Shown here: one piece after another, positions 35,222-44,071 of the stretch | How the letters are laid out: each line of letters opens with the position of its first letter | How positions within the stretch are numbered: position 1 is the first letter of the stretch | Assembly: GCA_036677805.1 (NCBI GenBank) | Contig: JAVBVS010000023.1 | Location: 15,538-79,537, forward strand | Source: SIG78 sp036677805 | Lineage (GTDB): Bacteria > Verrucomicrobiota > Lentisphaeria > Victivallales > Victivallaceae | Length of the DNA stretch: 64,000 nucleotides | Direction: 5' to 3' | Translations under genes and position numbers: made by a program | The notes under the pieces: generated by a model | What the model was told of the DNA's origin: nothing | Seen by the model: the letters and a program-made list of their open reading frames with translations, nothing else | Database searches by the model: none

Positions 35222-35260
35222 AAAAACCCGGTGCGGTGCAGGGCATCGCTCCGGGTTTTT
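35222..35260. terminator. Bidirectional rho-independent terminator
   Basis: CCCGG/CCGGG arms (35227-35231, 35251-35255) flank an inner GCGGTGC/GCATCGC stem, with A6 on one side and T5 on the other. It serves both ileS and the convergent ferredoxin gene. Confidence 0.88.
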
Positions 35261-35277
35261 GCTGTTGCGTTGCCGGA

Positions 35278-36846
35278 TCAGAATGGAATCGCGGCGGGCG
35301 CTTCTTTCGGCGTTTCTTTGCGATGATACTTTTCGGGATCGGCGGCCAGTGTCTGCGGCGAGGCGCCGTGAATCCGGATCGCCTGAAGCGGCTGGACCGG
35401 ACAGGCATATTGGCAGTTGCCGCAGCCGATGCACAGCTCCGGCACCAGCTGCGGGATCGGCGCGCCCGGCGTCGGTCCAGGCACCATCTTCAGCGCTCCG
35501 GTCGGACAGTGCTCGGCGCAGGCGCCGCAGGGTTCGCCGTCGACATAGGCGATGCACAGCTCTTTTTCGTAATGCGCCAGTCCGAGGCGGCAGCGCTTTT
35601 TCTGTGCCAGCGTCAGGTGGAACAGGGCGCCTGTCGGACAAAGCCGGGTGCAATTGTTGCATTCGTATTCGCATTTGCCCGGATTGGCGCCGCTGAATTG
35701 CAGCGTGGGCAGCAGAAAGCCCGCCAGTCCGTATTCATCGACCGCCGGACGCAGCACCTTGCCCCGGCAATTGACGATGCACAAGCCGCAGCCGGTGCAG
35801 CGGGATGTGAAATTTTCCAGCGTTCCGGCTCCCGGCGGCATCACCGCTCCGGGCGCGGGCCGGGTGAAGTGGCGGGTAACTTTGGCGCCAAGGTATCCGG
35901 TCGCGCCCGCAGTGCCGATCATGGCCAGCGCCCGGCGGCGCGACGGATCGGCCGGCGCGTCGGCACGGGGAGGCGAGGTCAGCTCGGCCTTGCGCTGCCG
36001 GCGGCGGCTGACCAGTCGAACTGCCGCTTTCGGGCACTCCGCGACGCAGTCGAGACACATCACGCAGCGCTCGAAATCAATGCCCCCGGCTTCAAGATCG
36101 ATGCAGCCGGTTTTACAGGATTTGACGCACAGATTGCAATGCACGCAGCGTTCCGGATCGATTTTGAGCATCCAGCTGGAACCGGTGGTCAAGCCGGAGA
36201 GCAGCGCCCCGGCCGGACAGAGCGTGTTGCAGAAAATCCGGCCGCGCCAGAGCACCGCCGCGCACAACGCCAGCAGCAATCCGCCCGCCAGCGCGGTATT
36301 GATCGCCATGCCTTCGGTCATTACCGGAAGCTCGAACGGCAGATGCAGCGCGAGGCGGTTGATTGCCGCATTCAGCGGCCGGACCAGTGTGCCGGCGATT
36401 TTGCCGAACACGGTATAAGGCTCCAGCACCGCCAGCGGCAGCACCAGCCCGCTGAGCCAGAGCACCGCCAGAAAAGTCAGCACCGTCAGCCGCAGCGTCT
36501 TGTAATTTTTCTGTGGCCGGTAATTGCGGCGGGCGCGATGCCGAATCACGCGGTCGCACCAGCCGATGACATCCTGGAGGATGCCGAGCGGACAGAGCCA
36601 GGAACAGTAGACCCGGCCGAAAAGCGCGGTCAGCAGCGCCAGCAGAAAAAACGCTCCCAGCGAGCCGACAATCCCCCAGCTGACCGCGCTCATCACTGCC
36701 GGCAGAAACTGGGTTTCGGCCAGCCGTTCCGCTTTCAGGTTGAAGGGCGCGGGCAGCGCGAAAAGCGCCAGCAGTCCGCCGGAAACGACGATTGCGACTG
36801 CAATCCGCAGCCAGCGCCAGCAACGTCCGGGAGAAATCGGTTTCAT
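35278..36846 (-). CDS. NapH-NapG-like fused polyferredoxin with internal twin-arginine motif
   Basis: The 522-residue protein begins like NapH: membrane segments to about residue 200 and the two cysteine motifs CSWLCPLG (81-88) and CNTLCPAG (206-213). Then come two 4Fe-4S motifs (RCVHCNLCVKSC, RCVMCLDCVAEC; 233-271). At 302-322 lies SRRRALAMIGTAGATGYLGA, a twin-arginine-type signal inside the chain. The rest resembles NapG/MauM: RCTGCGLCIVNC, a Cys cluster near 391-403, PCGACAEHCP, and LCIGCGNCQYACP. NapH and NapG normally are separate proteins passing quinol electrons to periplasmic partners. No nitrate reductase gene is here. It follows the DUF362 gene by 6 nt, so they form an operon. Confidence 0.88.
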   Translation of the reverse strand: MKPISPGRCWRWLRIAVAIVVSGGLLALFALPAPFNLKAERLAETQFLPAVMSAVSWGIVGSLGAFFLLALLTALFGRVYCSWLCPLGILQDVIGWCDRVIRHRARRNYRPQKNYKTLRLTVLTFLAVLWLSGLVLPLAVLEPYTVFGKIAGTLVRPLNAAINRLALHLPFELPVMTEGMAINTALAGGLLLALCAAVLWRGRIFCNTLCPAGALLSGLTTGSSWMLKIDPERCVHCNLCVKSCKTGCIDLEAGGIDFERCVMCLDCVAECPKAAVRLVSRRRQRKAELTSPPRADAPADPSRRRALAMIGTAGATGYLGAKVTRHFTRPAPGAVMPPGAGTLENFTSRCTGCGLCIVNCRGKVLRPAVDEYGLAGFLLPTLQFSGANPGKCEYECNNCTRLCPTGALFHLTLAQKKRCRLGLAHYEKELCIAYVDGEPCGACAEHCPTGALKMVPGPTPGAPIPQLVPELCIGCGNCQYACPVQPLQAIRIHGASPQTLAADPEKYHRKETPKEAPAAIPF

Positions 36847-36852
36847 CGTGGA

Positions 36853-37758
36853 TTACATTTCGATGCGTTTGATGGCGACTTTGTCCAGATCGCCGTTGCC
36901 GAGTTTGCGCTGGTCGGCTTCGGCGATATAGCGGACGTCGTTTGCGTTGAATTTCAGCAGCTTCACCGCCGCCGCGTCGGCGGCCACGGCATCCGGCGAC
37001 AGCAGCAGGAATTTGCCGATCGCCACATCGCGCATATTGCCGCCGCGGGGACCGCCGGCCATCAGCATGCGGTAGGCGTCGATCACGTTCAAATCCGGCT
37101 TGCGGTAGCTCACCCAGTCCGGAATGGTCTGAGTCAGGCCGCCTTTGTGCATGGCGCCGCGGTCCCAGATGGTGCCCATCAGATTCTTCATCGCCGCGGT
37201 CATTTTGGCGCCGCCGTGATGCTTGAGGATGGGAACGTTGATCAGCACGTCGCAATCGATGATTTCCTTGAAGCATTTGGCTTTTTTGAGCACCTGGCCG
37301 TTCGGGATTTCGACTTCGACATAATCGCCTTCCTTGTCGGCCATGACCACCCGGGCGCCGGCGGCGGCCGCCGCTTCGGCGATGCCGCTGGTTTTGTAGC
37401 ACATCGCGGCATTGTCGCAGGTGTGGTCAAAGACTACAACTTCACGCGCGCCGGCCTTCAGCGCCGCCTTGACGATCGCGGCCACGAGTTCGGGATTGGT
37501 GTTGGCCGCGCGTTCCGGCGGCTGGGTCCAGCCGATATTGGGCTTGACGACGACTTTGGCGCCGGGTTTCACAAAACGTTCCATGCCGCCGAGGGCGGTG
37601 ATTCCGGCATTCCACATGGCTTCGGGTTCGCCGCCGTGAACTGCGACCAGATCGGGAACCCCGACCAGGGCTTTTTCCGCCGCTTGTGCACTTTTTCCCA
37701 GAATTCCGGCTCCGATGACTCCCATTGCTCCGGTTTTCAGAAAATCGCGTCGATTCAT
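36853..37758 (-). CDS. Tat-exported DUF362 protein
   Basis: This 301-residue protein starts with a textbook Tat signal (MNRRDFLKTGAMGVIGAGIL, then GKSAQA). The mature part follows the DUF362 pattern: VVVKPNIGWTQPPERAANTN, VVVFDHTCDNAAMCYKTSG, INVPILKHHGGAKMTAAMKN and LMGTIWDRGAMH. DUF362 domains often sit with ferredoxin modules and are thought to be Fe-S-linked, but their reaction is not established. The gene is first in a two-gene operon with the fused NapH/NapG-like protein, and divergent from tatA-tatC. Export by the adjacent Tat system is a natural inference. Confidence 0.88.
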   Translation of the reverse strand: MNRRDFLKTGAMGVIGAGILGKSAQAAEKALVGVPDLVAVHGGEPEAMWNAGITALGGMERFVKPGAKVVVKPNIGWTQPPERAANTNPELVAAIVKAALKAGAREVVVFDHTCDNAAMCYKTSGIAEAAAAAGARVVMADKEGDYVEVEIPNGQVLKKAKCFKEIIDCDVLINVPILKHHGGAKMTAAMKNLMGTIWDRGAMHKGGLTQTIPDWVSYRKPDLNVIDAYRMLMAGGPRGGNMRDVAIGKFLLLSPDAVAADAAAVKLLKFNANDVRYIAEADQRKLGNGDLDKVAIKRIEM

Positions 37759-37780
37759 CTTGTTTCTCCAGCTTGGCGGT

Positions 37781-37809
37781 TTGCAAAATCAGGCCTCCGG
37801 TGATAAAGT
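37781..37809 (+). promoter_or_regulatory. Candidate promoter of tatA-tatC
   Basis: TTGCAA (37781-37786) and TAAAGT (37804-37809) are 17 bp apart, in the 117-bp spacer between the divergent DUF362 gene and tatA. Confidence 0.4.
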
Positions 37810-37875
37810 TACCGTGTTAAATGAAATTTGCAAGTTTCAATGCCTGATTTTTTCAGCGAAATCCCGGAGGTTTTT

Positions 37876-38118
37876 ATGGGTATCGGCGGTATGGAATGGC
37901 TGTTGATCATCGTGGTCGTGCTGCTGCTTTTCGGCGCCAGGCGCATTCCCGATCTGGCGCGTTCGCTCGGTCGGGCCAGCTACGAATTCAAAAAAGCCAA
38001 GAACGAAATCGCCCGCGAATCCGAGGAGTTGATCCGCGAAGCTGAAAAATCCGCGGCCAAGGCCGATGCGGCCAAGTCGGACGCCGCCAAGGATGGCGAA
38101 CCGGAAAAAAAGGCGTGA
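37876..38118 (+). CDS. tatA: Sec-independent protein translocase subunit TatA
   Basis: The 80-residue subunit forms the pore-like assembly of the twin-arginine translocase for folded proteins. One N-terminal membrane helix (MEWLLIIVVVLLLFGARRIP) is followed by the conserved amphipathic helix (DLARSLGRASYEFKKAKNEI) and a Lys/Ala/Glu tail. ATG at 37876 has GGAGG 5 nt upstream; in-frame upstream ATGs lack sites. tatC follows 22 nt later; no tatB is nearby, so this is a minimal TatAC system. Confidence 0.95.
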   Translation: MGIGGMEWLLIIVVVLLLFGARRIPDLARSLGRASYEFKKAKNEIARESEELIREAEKSAAKADAAKSDAAKDGEPEKKA

Positions 38119-38140
38119 AGGATTTCGGGACGGCGGCGGC

Positions 38141-38971
38141 ATGAACGGATTTTTTTCCCATCTCGAAGCCCTGCGGCGCATGCTGCTGGAGGTATTGGCG
38201 ATTTTCGTGCTGCTGCTGATTCCGGGATGGTATTGGGCGGCGGAAATCATTGCGGTGTTGCAGCATTATGCCGCAAGCGGCCTGGAAGCGCAATTTTCAC
38301 TGCGTTATTTCGCGCTGATGGAGCCGTTCGTGGTGGAATTCAAAACCGGAGTGCTGCTGGCGCTGGGCGCGGGCATGCCGCTTTATTTCTGGCGGATCTG
38401 GCACTTTCTGGCGCCTGCGCTTTACCGGCATGAGCGGCGCTGGCTGGCGGGAGGCGCGCTGGCGGCGTGGGGATTGTTCATGGCCGGGGTCTGTCTGGCG
38501 CTTTTTGCCGTGGTTCCGCTGCTGTTGCGTTTTTCCCTGAGCTTCGCCCGGACCGGATTGGAACCGCTGATCGGAGTGGAGAACTTCGTGATGCTGATTC
38601 TCACGATCTGTCTGGCGTTCGGGGTGATGTTTGAGTTTCCGCTGCTGCTGCTGTTGCTGCTGCTGCTGGGCGTGATCCGGCTGGATACGCTCTGCCGCCA
38701 GCGCCCGACGGTGCTGGTGATTATTCTGGTTCTCGCCGCGATCCTGACCCCGCCCGACGTGCTCAGTCAGGTCATGCTGGCGGTGCCGTGTTATCTTTTA
38801 TTTGAATTGACTCTGCTGGTCGCCCGCTTTCTGCCGCGGCCGCCGGAGTCGCCCGAATCGGAATCCGAACCGCCGGCCGAACCGCTGCCGGAGGTTTATC
38901 AGGCGGCGGAGCGCCGCGCCTTGCGCCGGCGTTCGCGGTCCCCTCGCCGGGGGCCGTATTTCCGGCGGTAA
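38141..38971 (+). CDS. tatC: Sec-independent protein translocase subunit TatC
   Basis: This polytopic inner-membrane receptor for twin-arginine signals has 276 residues and six hydrophobic segments. Conserved points are the N-terminal SHLEALRRMLLE, the membrane Glu in FGVMFEFPLLL, and ILTPPDVLSQVMLAVPCYLLFEL. The C-terminal tail is unusually Arg/Pro/Glu-rich. The start at 38141 follows tatA by 22 nt. It is divergent from two genes whose products carry twin-arginine motifs. Confidence 0.95.
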   Translation: MNGFFSHLEALRRMLLEVLAIFVLLLIPGWYWAAEIIAVLQHYAASGLEAQFSLRYFALMEPFVVEFKTGVLLALGAGMPLYFWRIWHFLAPALYRHERRWLAGGALAAWGLFMAGVCLALFAVVPLLLRFSLSFARTGLEPLIGVENFVMLILTICLAFGVMFEFPLLLLLLLLLGVIRLDTLCRQRPTVLVIILVLAAILTPPDVLSQVMLAVPCYLLFELTLLVARFLPRPPESPESESEPPAEPLPEVYQAAERRALRRRSRSPRRGPYFRR

Positions 38972-39004
38972 TTGATGTCAGCAACAATCACTGGAGAAGC
39001 ATTC

Positions 39005-40210
39005 ATGGGAAAGACCGCATCCGCGCCGCTTGGCATTGCCATCGTGCTGAACCGTTTCTATCCGGAAATCGGCGGCGCCGAGATCAATCTCTTCTTTCAG
39101 GCGTCCGAACTGGCGCTGGCGCATCAAGTGGAGGTGTTTACGCCCCGGCGGCTGGCGGAAGCGCCGAAGCGGGAGACGGTGGCCGGGTTCCGGGTGTTCC
39201 GGCTTTGCGACTGGCGCAATATCCGGCGCCGTTTTCCCAACCTCGGGCGCGATACGTTCATGCCGGGAATATTCTTCCGGATTCTTTTCGGCAACCATGA
39301 CGTGATTCAGGCGTTTCCGTCGCTGCATCTCAATACGCTGCTGGCGTTTCTGGCGGCTAAAATTCGACGTAAACCATTTATTTTGTGCTCATTCGATCTG
39401 CTTGACTATGCCGAGATCGAGAAGCGGACCGGCGTTATCGATCCTGATATCCTCGCCTCGTATACACCGCGGAAGTGGAAGCAGTTGATTTTGCGCCATT
39501 GCGATCACATTTTCGCCATTTCAGAGCGTGAGATCGACTTTTTCCGCCGCTACAACGACCATGTGAGCTTTTCGCCGGTGCCGGTCAAGCCGGAAGAGTA
39601 TGAAATCGCGCTGCCCGATGTCCGCCGGGAATACGGCATTGCCGGAGACGCCATGCTGTTTCTGGTGCTGGGACGGGTTTCGCGCATCAAAGGGCAGGAT
39701 ATCGCCGCCCAGGCCTTCATCAAGGCGGCAGCCGCCATGCCGGGGAGCAGGCTGGTTTTCGTCGGGCGCAACGATTACGAGCCGGAATTCGTGGATGCCA
39801 TCCGCCGCGCCATAGCCGGGCATCAGCTTCAGGACCGGGTGCTCTTTACCGGCATGATCGCCCGCGAGAAGGTCACGGCATTTCTGACCCAGTCCGATAT
39901 CCATGTGGTGCCGGTGCGGTTCATGAATGCCGGAGCCGTGGTGGTCGAATCCTGGGCCGCCGGTACGCCGGTGATTCAGAGCGACGCGGTCGATCCCAAT
40001 CTGGTCGAACCGGGACGCAACGGCTATCTTTTTCCGTCGCAGGATGTCGATGCGCTCGCTTGTACCATGATCCGGGCGTTCGGCGAGCGCGACAAACTGC
40101 CGGAATTCGGCCGCTGCGGCCGCGAAAAGGTTCTGCGCGACTTCACCTATCGCCGTCTGGTCGAGATTTACGATGCCGAATACCGGCGGCTGTGTCCCGG
40201 CCGCCGGTGA
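39005..40210 (+). CDS. Glycosyltransferase family 4 enzyme
   Basis: This 401-residue cytosolic GT-B enzyme has an N-terminal acceptor domain with VLNRFYPEIGGAEINLFFQA and a C-terminal donor domain with LFLVLGRVSRIKGQDIAAQAF, RLVFVGRNDYEPEF, and the sugar-nucleotide signature VPVRFMNAGAVVVESWAAGT (E-x7-E type). ATG at 39005 has GGAG 9 nt upstream. It follows tatC by 33 nt and may be cotranscribed. It probably builds a surface polysaccharide or lipid-linked glycan; the substrate is not evident. Confidence 0.9.
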   Translation: MGKTASAPLGIAIVLNRFYPEIGGAEINLFFQASELALAHQVEVFTPRRLAEAPKRETVAGFRVFRLCDWRNIRRRFPNLGRDTFMPGIFFRILFGNHDVIQAFPSLHLNTLLAFLAAKIRRKPFILCSFDLLDYAEIEKRTGVIDPDILASYTPRKWKQLILRHCDHIFAISEREIDFFRRYNDHVSFSPVPVKPEEYEIALPDVRREYGIAGDAMLFLVLGRVSRIKGQDIAAQAFIKAAAAMPGSRLVFVGRNDYEPEFVDAIRRAIAGHQLQDRVLFTGMIAREKVTAFLTQSDIHVVPVRFMNAGAVVVESWAAGTPVIQSDAVDPNLVEPGRNGYLFPSQDVDALACTMIRAFGERDKLPEFGRCGREKVLRDFTYRRLVEIYDAEYRRLCPGRR

Positions 40211-40222
40211 GCCGCCGGTCGT

Positions 40223-42874
40223 CTACGGCAGGAAGTAGTAACCGGGGAGTTGTTCCTTGTCGCGCACGGGTTCGCGCTTTTTCCAGTCCGCCGGCGGTTT
40301 CCAGCCGGGGGGAAGCAGTGCGGCATAGACCGCCGCGGCCGGCGCCATGGTCTCCCAGACGGTGAATTCATTGAGGGTGACGGCATAGCTTTCCAGAGCG
40401 TTGTGGCGGCGCCAGAGCGGAATTTCGGCGATGACGACCTGCTTCACGTCATCAAGCACCATCGGCTCGGCGTGATAGAGTTTGTGCGGCAGCAGCCCGA
40501 CATTGACTCCGGCGAACTGATGATCGCGCCGGGGTTCGCAGGTCAAGGTGTAGACCATGCTGATGCTGGCGTTGGAGATCGAGAAACTCTTGCCGTCGAA
40601 TCCATAGATGGTCAACCCGGGGATCGGGTCGAGCAGGCGGTCGCTCATCACCCAGTTGGGCAAAGAGAGCAACCGGACGGGATAAACTTTGCCCAATCCG
40701 GTGGTGAAAGTGCGTCCCATGGGATTGGCTCCCTGCATCCAGTCGACCAGCAGCAAGGCGGCGTCGCGGTATTTTTTCTGGCCGGTGATCTGATGGGCGA
40801 GAATGAAAAACATTCCCCGGCGCAACGGCAGCCCCTGTCCCCAGGCGAGGAAGGTGAAATAAGGACTGCCGAGCGGCCAGTTGACATTGCGGTAGGCGAG
40901 CTCCTCCTGGCTTTTCAGCAATTTATCGGCTTCCTCCAGCACCATTTGCCGATATTGCGAAGCCCGCAGCAGCAATATTTTCCCATAGGGCGACTTTTCC
41001 AGAAATTCACTCAGGAACCACGGGCCGAGCCGATTGCGGATTTCCTGCACCGTATATTGAATCGTCTTGTCGTCGAGCTGGCTTTCATAGGCCTCGTCGC
41101 CGGTCAGCAGGAATAAATTGAGCGCGGCCTTGCAGCGGAGTTCGGTCGGTAATTCCTCGGGTTCTTCGTAGGTCAGCGGTCCGAGTTTGGGATGGGTGAA
41201 GGAAGTTTTGAGGCGATTGGCCGGATTCATGGCGAACTTCCAGGCGCGTTCGGCGCTTTGGCGGAAGGTTGAGCTCAGGTCATCGCGACCCGCGATCTGA
41301 TAGGCGCGGGCCAGTTTGGCCGCATAAGCGGCGTATTCCAGGGTGCTTTCACGAGTCGGAAGCGCCAGATAGTAGCGCTGGACGTCTTTCTCCGGATCGG
41401 GATTCTCGGGATGGCTGGTCGCTTCGAGCCAGCAGCCGACTCCGCCGTCGGCATTCTGGGCCCGGCGCCAGACCTCGACGCCCCAGGCGGCCTCATCGAC
41501 GATATCGGGGATGCCGTTGCCCGATTCCGGGAGGTCAAGCTGATTGTCGGTGAATTTGCCCGGATCGAGCAGATAAACCGACAACAGCGCGTCAACCACC
41601 GTGAAGTGGTAGGTCCGGCGGTCAAAATCTCCGGCATCCCACCAACCGCCATGGACCCCGGGCAGCGCCTGTTCGGTTCTGGTGGCGGAAACCATGTCGA
41701 AATGCCGGAAGGCGACATTCTTGTTGTTTTGGTCTTTGAAGCGCGTGGTCTTGTCCTGATAATGCCGGTCGTTCGGGACGAAGCCGCCCTGATAGGAAAC
41801 CATATGATCGGCTCCCATCGGCCACCGGGTGAGTTCCGGCGGTTTGGCGATGCCGCTGCGCTGATGGAAAAAACCGCGCATCTGGACGTAGAAAGCCCGG
41901 CCGATGGCGTCATTGCCGATCACAAAGCTCCAGGAGCGGCCTACGCCGGGAATTCGGATATGGTATTGTCCGGGCCGGGTGAAATCGGAAAAGTCCATCT
42001 CCATCACGGTTTCGCCGTAGAGCTTGACCGGCTGTTGGTTGCGGGTTATGCTCTGATCGGGACTGCGCAGGGCAATTTTGCCCTGATAAACGCTTGCTCC
42101 GGTCGTTTCGTCGATCAGCTGGAAGGGTTCCCCCGCCCGGGATCCCACCGGAAGTTCGCCGAGCGATCCCTGCCAGAGGCCGAGATAGGCGTATTTCCGC
42201 CCGGCGTCGGAGAGGTATCCTTCCTGGTTGACCTTGATGGCCCGGCTGATTTGACTGCGGTCGTCGAATACGGTCGAAGCATGTTCGCCGAAACGGGTTG
42301 TCACTTCGACTTTCTGGCCGTTAAGCATCGGTTTTTCCAATTCCAGATAGGCGATGTGAACCAGTTCGGCGGCGCGCGTGATCTGGTTGCGCCCCGGCGG
42401 CATGGTCAGCGGAATCCGCAATAATCCGAGCGCCTGAATCCAGGAGCCGCTGGCGGCAACGGCCGCCGGCTGACCGTCCACGGTCAGGGTGAAATGATCC
42501 TTGCGTTCAAACGCATCGCGCAGCAGCGGATGCAGTTCCCCCATGAGTTCGATGGCGGCGAAGTTATAGAGGAAGCGATGCGAAAAATCCTTGATTTTGC
42601 CGGACGCCAGTTCGCCGTCGATGAAGTTCAGGCGTTTGCCGTAGGCTTTCTGAATTTCGCCGAGCAGGAAGTCGTTGTAGTCGCCCATGATCGCCAGATG
42701 GCGGTCGTCAAGCCAGAAAAGCCGGAGCTTGCCCGAGGGGTGGGCCAGCTCCGGAGTTGCTTCACGCCGGAGCAGCAGCGCCCCGGGCAGTCCTCCGGGC
42801 GACTGGAACATGCCGGATGCGGCGCCGAGAGTGGAAAGCAGGGTCGAAAAAATCAGGGTCAGCAGAATACGCAT
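40223..42874 (-). CDS. Secreted glycoside hydrolase family 9 (endoglucanase-type)
   Basis: This 883-residue exported enzyme has a signal peptide (MRILLTLIFSTLLSTLGAAS), an N-terminal beta-rich region (about 22-205), an Ig-like CelD_N domain (IKVNQEGYLSDAGRKYAYLG, about 213-320), and the (alpha/alpha)6 GH9 domain. The base motif is GGWWDAGDFD, with Asp413 and Asp416. The proton-donor Glu836 lies in LNEFTVWETMAP near the C-terminus, so the active site is complete. GH9 members cleave beta-1,4-glucans, with some exo-glucosaminidases. It suggests plant or mucosal glycan use. There is no clear ribosome site before the ATG. The promoter presumably lies between 42875 and 43028. Confidence 0.9.
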   Translation of the reverse strand: MRILLTLIFSTLLSTLGAASGMFQSPGGLPGALLLRREATPELAHPSGKLRLFWLDDRHLAIMGDYNDFLLGEIQKAYGKRLNFIDGELASGKIKDFSHRFLYNFAAIELMGELHPLLRDAFERKDHFTLTVDGQPAAVAASGSWIQALGLLRIPLTMPPGRNQITRAAELVHIAYLELEKPMLNGQKVEVTTRFGEHASTVFDDRSQISRAIKVNQEGYLSDAGRKYAYLGLWQGSLGELPVGSRAGEPFQLIDETTGASVYQGKIALRSPDQSITRNQQPVKLYGETVMEMDFSDFTRPGQYHIRIPGVGRSWSFVIGNDAIGRAFYVQMRGFFHQRSGIAKPPELTRWPMGADHMVSYQGGFVPNDRHYQDKTTRFKDQNNKNVAFRHFDMVSATRTEQALPGVHGGWWDAGDFDRRTYHFTVVDALLSVYLLDPGKFTDNQLDLPESGNGIPDIVDEAAWGVEVWRRAQNADGGVGCWLEATSHPENPDPEKDVQRYYLALPTRESTLEYAAYAAKLARAYQIAGRDDLSSTFRQSAERAWKFAMNPANRLKTSFTHPKLGPLTYEEPEELPTELRCKAALNLFLLTGDEAYESQLDDKTIQYTVQEIRNRLGPWFLSEFLEKSPYGKILLLRASQYRQMVLEEADKLLKSQEELAYRNVNWPLGSPYFTFLAWGQGLPLRRGMFFILAHQITGQKKYRDAALLLVDWMQGANPMGRTFTTGLGKVYPVRLLSLPNWVMSDRLLDPIPGLTIYGFDGKSFSISNASISMVYTLTCEPRRDHQFAGVNVGLLPHKLYHAEPMVLDDVKQVVIAEIPLWRRHNALESYAVTLNEFTVWETMAPAAAVYAALLPPGWKPPADWKKREPVRDKEQLPGYYFLP

Positions 42875-42901
42875 AAATCAAATCTTGTTACCGGAGATGG
42901 C

Positions 42902-42974
42902 GGAAATCCGCCGGCGGCAAGCACGGGTCCGGCCCGTCGGGGCCGGAAAATCACCGCCGGCAACCGGGATTTCC
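42902..42974. repeat. Nested three-tier stem-loop in divergent spacer
   Basis: Three nested perfect inverted pairs are visible: GGAAATCC/GGATTTCC (42902-42909, 42967-42974), GCCGGCGG/CCGCCGGC (42910-42917, 42954-42961), and CCGGCCC/GGGCCGG (42929-42935, 42940-42946). No T-tract follows on either strand. It lies between the GH9 gene and the GT2 operon promoter. Confidence 0.75.
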
Positions 42975-43028
42975 GGGATAAACTGTTGAAAAGATACAAT
43001 GCTGTGGCGAAATTTGCAAGTTTTTATT

Positions 43029-43057
43029 TTGAAAATCCGCCCGGAAGATTATATTAT
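43029..43057 (+). promoter_or_regulatory. Sigma-70-type promoter of the GT2-kinase-phosphatase-nuclease operon
   Basis: TTGAAA (43029-43034) and TATTAT (43052-43057) have a 17-bp spacer. The predicted leader is about 42 nt, with CAGGAAG before the ATG at 43106. Confidence 0.7.
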
Positions 43058-43105
43058 ACTGCAAAATACCGGGATATTGGCGAAACGATACAGGAAGCAA
43101 TCGAC

Positions 43106-44062
43106 ATGAAGACCGAACCCGTGCTTTATCTGGTGGTGCCGTGCTACAATGAAGAGGTGATTTTAACCGACAGCGCGGCCAAGTTGAGTTCGCGGTTGCG
43201 GGAGTTGCGGCAGCGGTTCGGCCTTTCCTCCGCTTCCCGGATCCTTTTTGTCGATGACGGCTCCACTGACGCCACCTGGGCGATCATCAAAGGATTGATC
43301 GCGCAGGACCCGGTTTATGCCGGATTGAAACTGGCGGCCAATCGCGGCCACCAGAATGCGCTGCTCGCGGGATTGATGAAAGCGCAACTGAGCGCGGATG
43401 CGGTGATTTCGCTGGATGCCGATCTGCAGGACGACATCACGGTGCTTGACGAGTTCGTGGCCGCCTATCTGGCGGGCAGTGATATCGTTTACGGGGTGCG
43501 TTCCGATCGTTCGAGCGACAGTTTTTTCAAGCGCAACAGCGCATTGGCGTTTTACCGGATACTGGAGCTGATGGGCTGCCGGATTGTTTACAATCATGCC
43601 GACTTCCGGCTGATGAGCCGCCGGGCGCTGGCGGCGTTGAGCAGTTATCGTGAGGTCAATTTATTTTTGCGCGGACTGGTGCCGCTGATCGGATTCAAGC
43701 AGAGTCAAGTGTCTTACCGGCGGCTTCCGGCAGCCCGTGAAACCAAATATCCGCTGGGGAAAATGCTGTTTCTGGCCTGGGACGGCATCACCTCGTTCAG
43801 TGTCCGTCCCATCCGGCTGATTACCGTGCTGGGATTCTCCATGTTTTCCTTCAGCGCGTTGATGCTGCTCTACTATCTGTACATTTATTTTCACCGGCAG
43901 ACCGTGGCCGGCTGGACTTCCCTGATTTTCGTCAGCTTGCTGCTGGGCGGCATTCAGCTGTTTTCGCTCGGGGTGATCGGCGAATATGTAGGCAAGATTT
44001 ACATGGAGACCAAGCAGCGCCCGCGTTTCATCGAAGAAGAATATCACGTACGCGAGGAGTAA
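43106..44062 (+). CDS. Family 2 glycosyltransferase with two membrane helices (GtrB/ArnC/DPM-like)
   Basis: The 318-residue protein has a GT-A domain with LVVPCYNEEVIL (residue 9), FVDDGSTDATW, and the metal-site SLDADLQDD, then two C-terminal membrane helices (about 230-255 and 265-290). This is the layout of polyprenyl-phosphate glycosyltransferases that load a sugar onto the lipid carrier at the cytosolic face (GtrB, ArnC, dolichol-phosphate mannose synthase). An in-frame upstream extension is rejected because the promoter and CAGGAAG ribosome site lie inside it. It heads a four-gene operon; the kinase-like gene follows 9 nt later. Confidence 0.92.
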   Translation: MKTEPVLYLVVPCYNEEVILTDSAAKLSSRLRELRQRFGLSSASRILFVDDGSTDATWAIIKGLIAQDPVYAGLKLAANRGHQNALLAGLMKAQLSADAVISLDADLQDDITVLDEFVAAYLAGSDIVYGVRSDRSSDSFFKRNSALAFYRILELMGCRIVYNHADFRLMSRRALAALSSYREVNLFLRGLVPLIGFKQSQVSYRRLPAARETKYPLGKMLFLAWDGITSFSVRPIRLITVLGFSMFSFSALMLLYYLYIYFHRQTVAGWTSLIFVSLLLGGIQLFSLGVIGEYVGKIYMETKQRPRFIEEEYHVREE

Positions 44063-44071
44063 GGGGGAATT

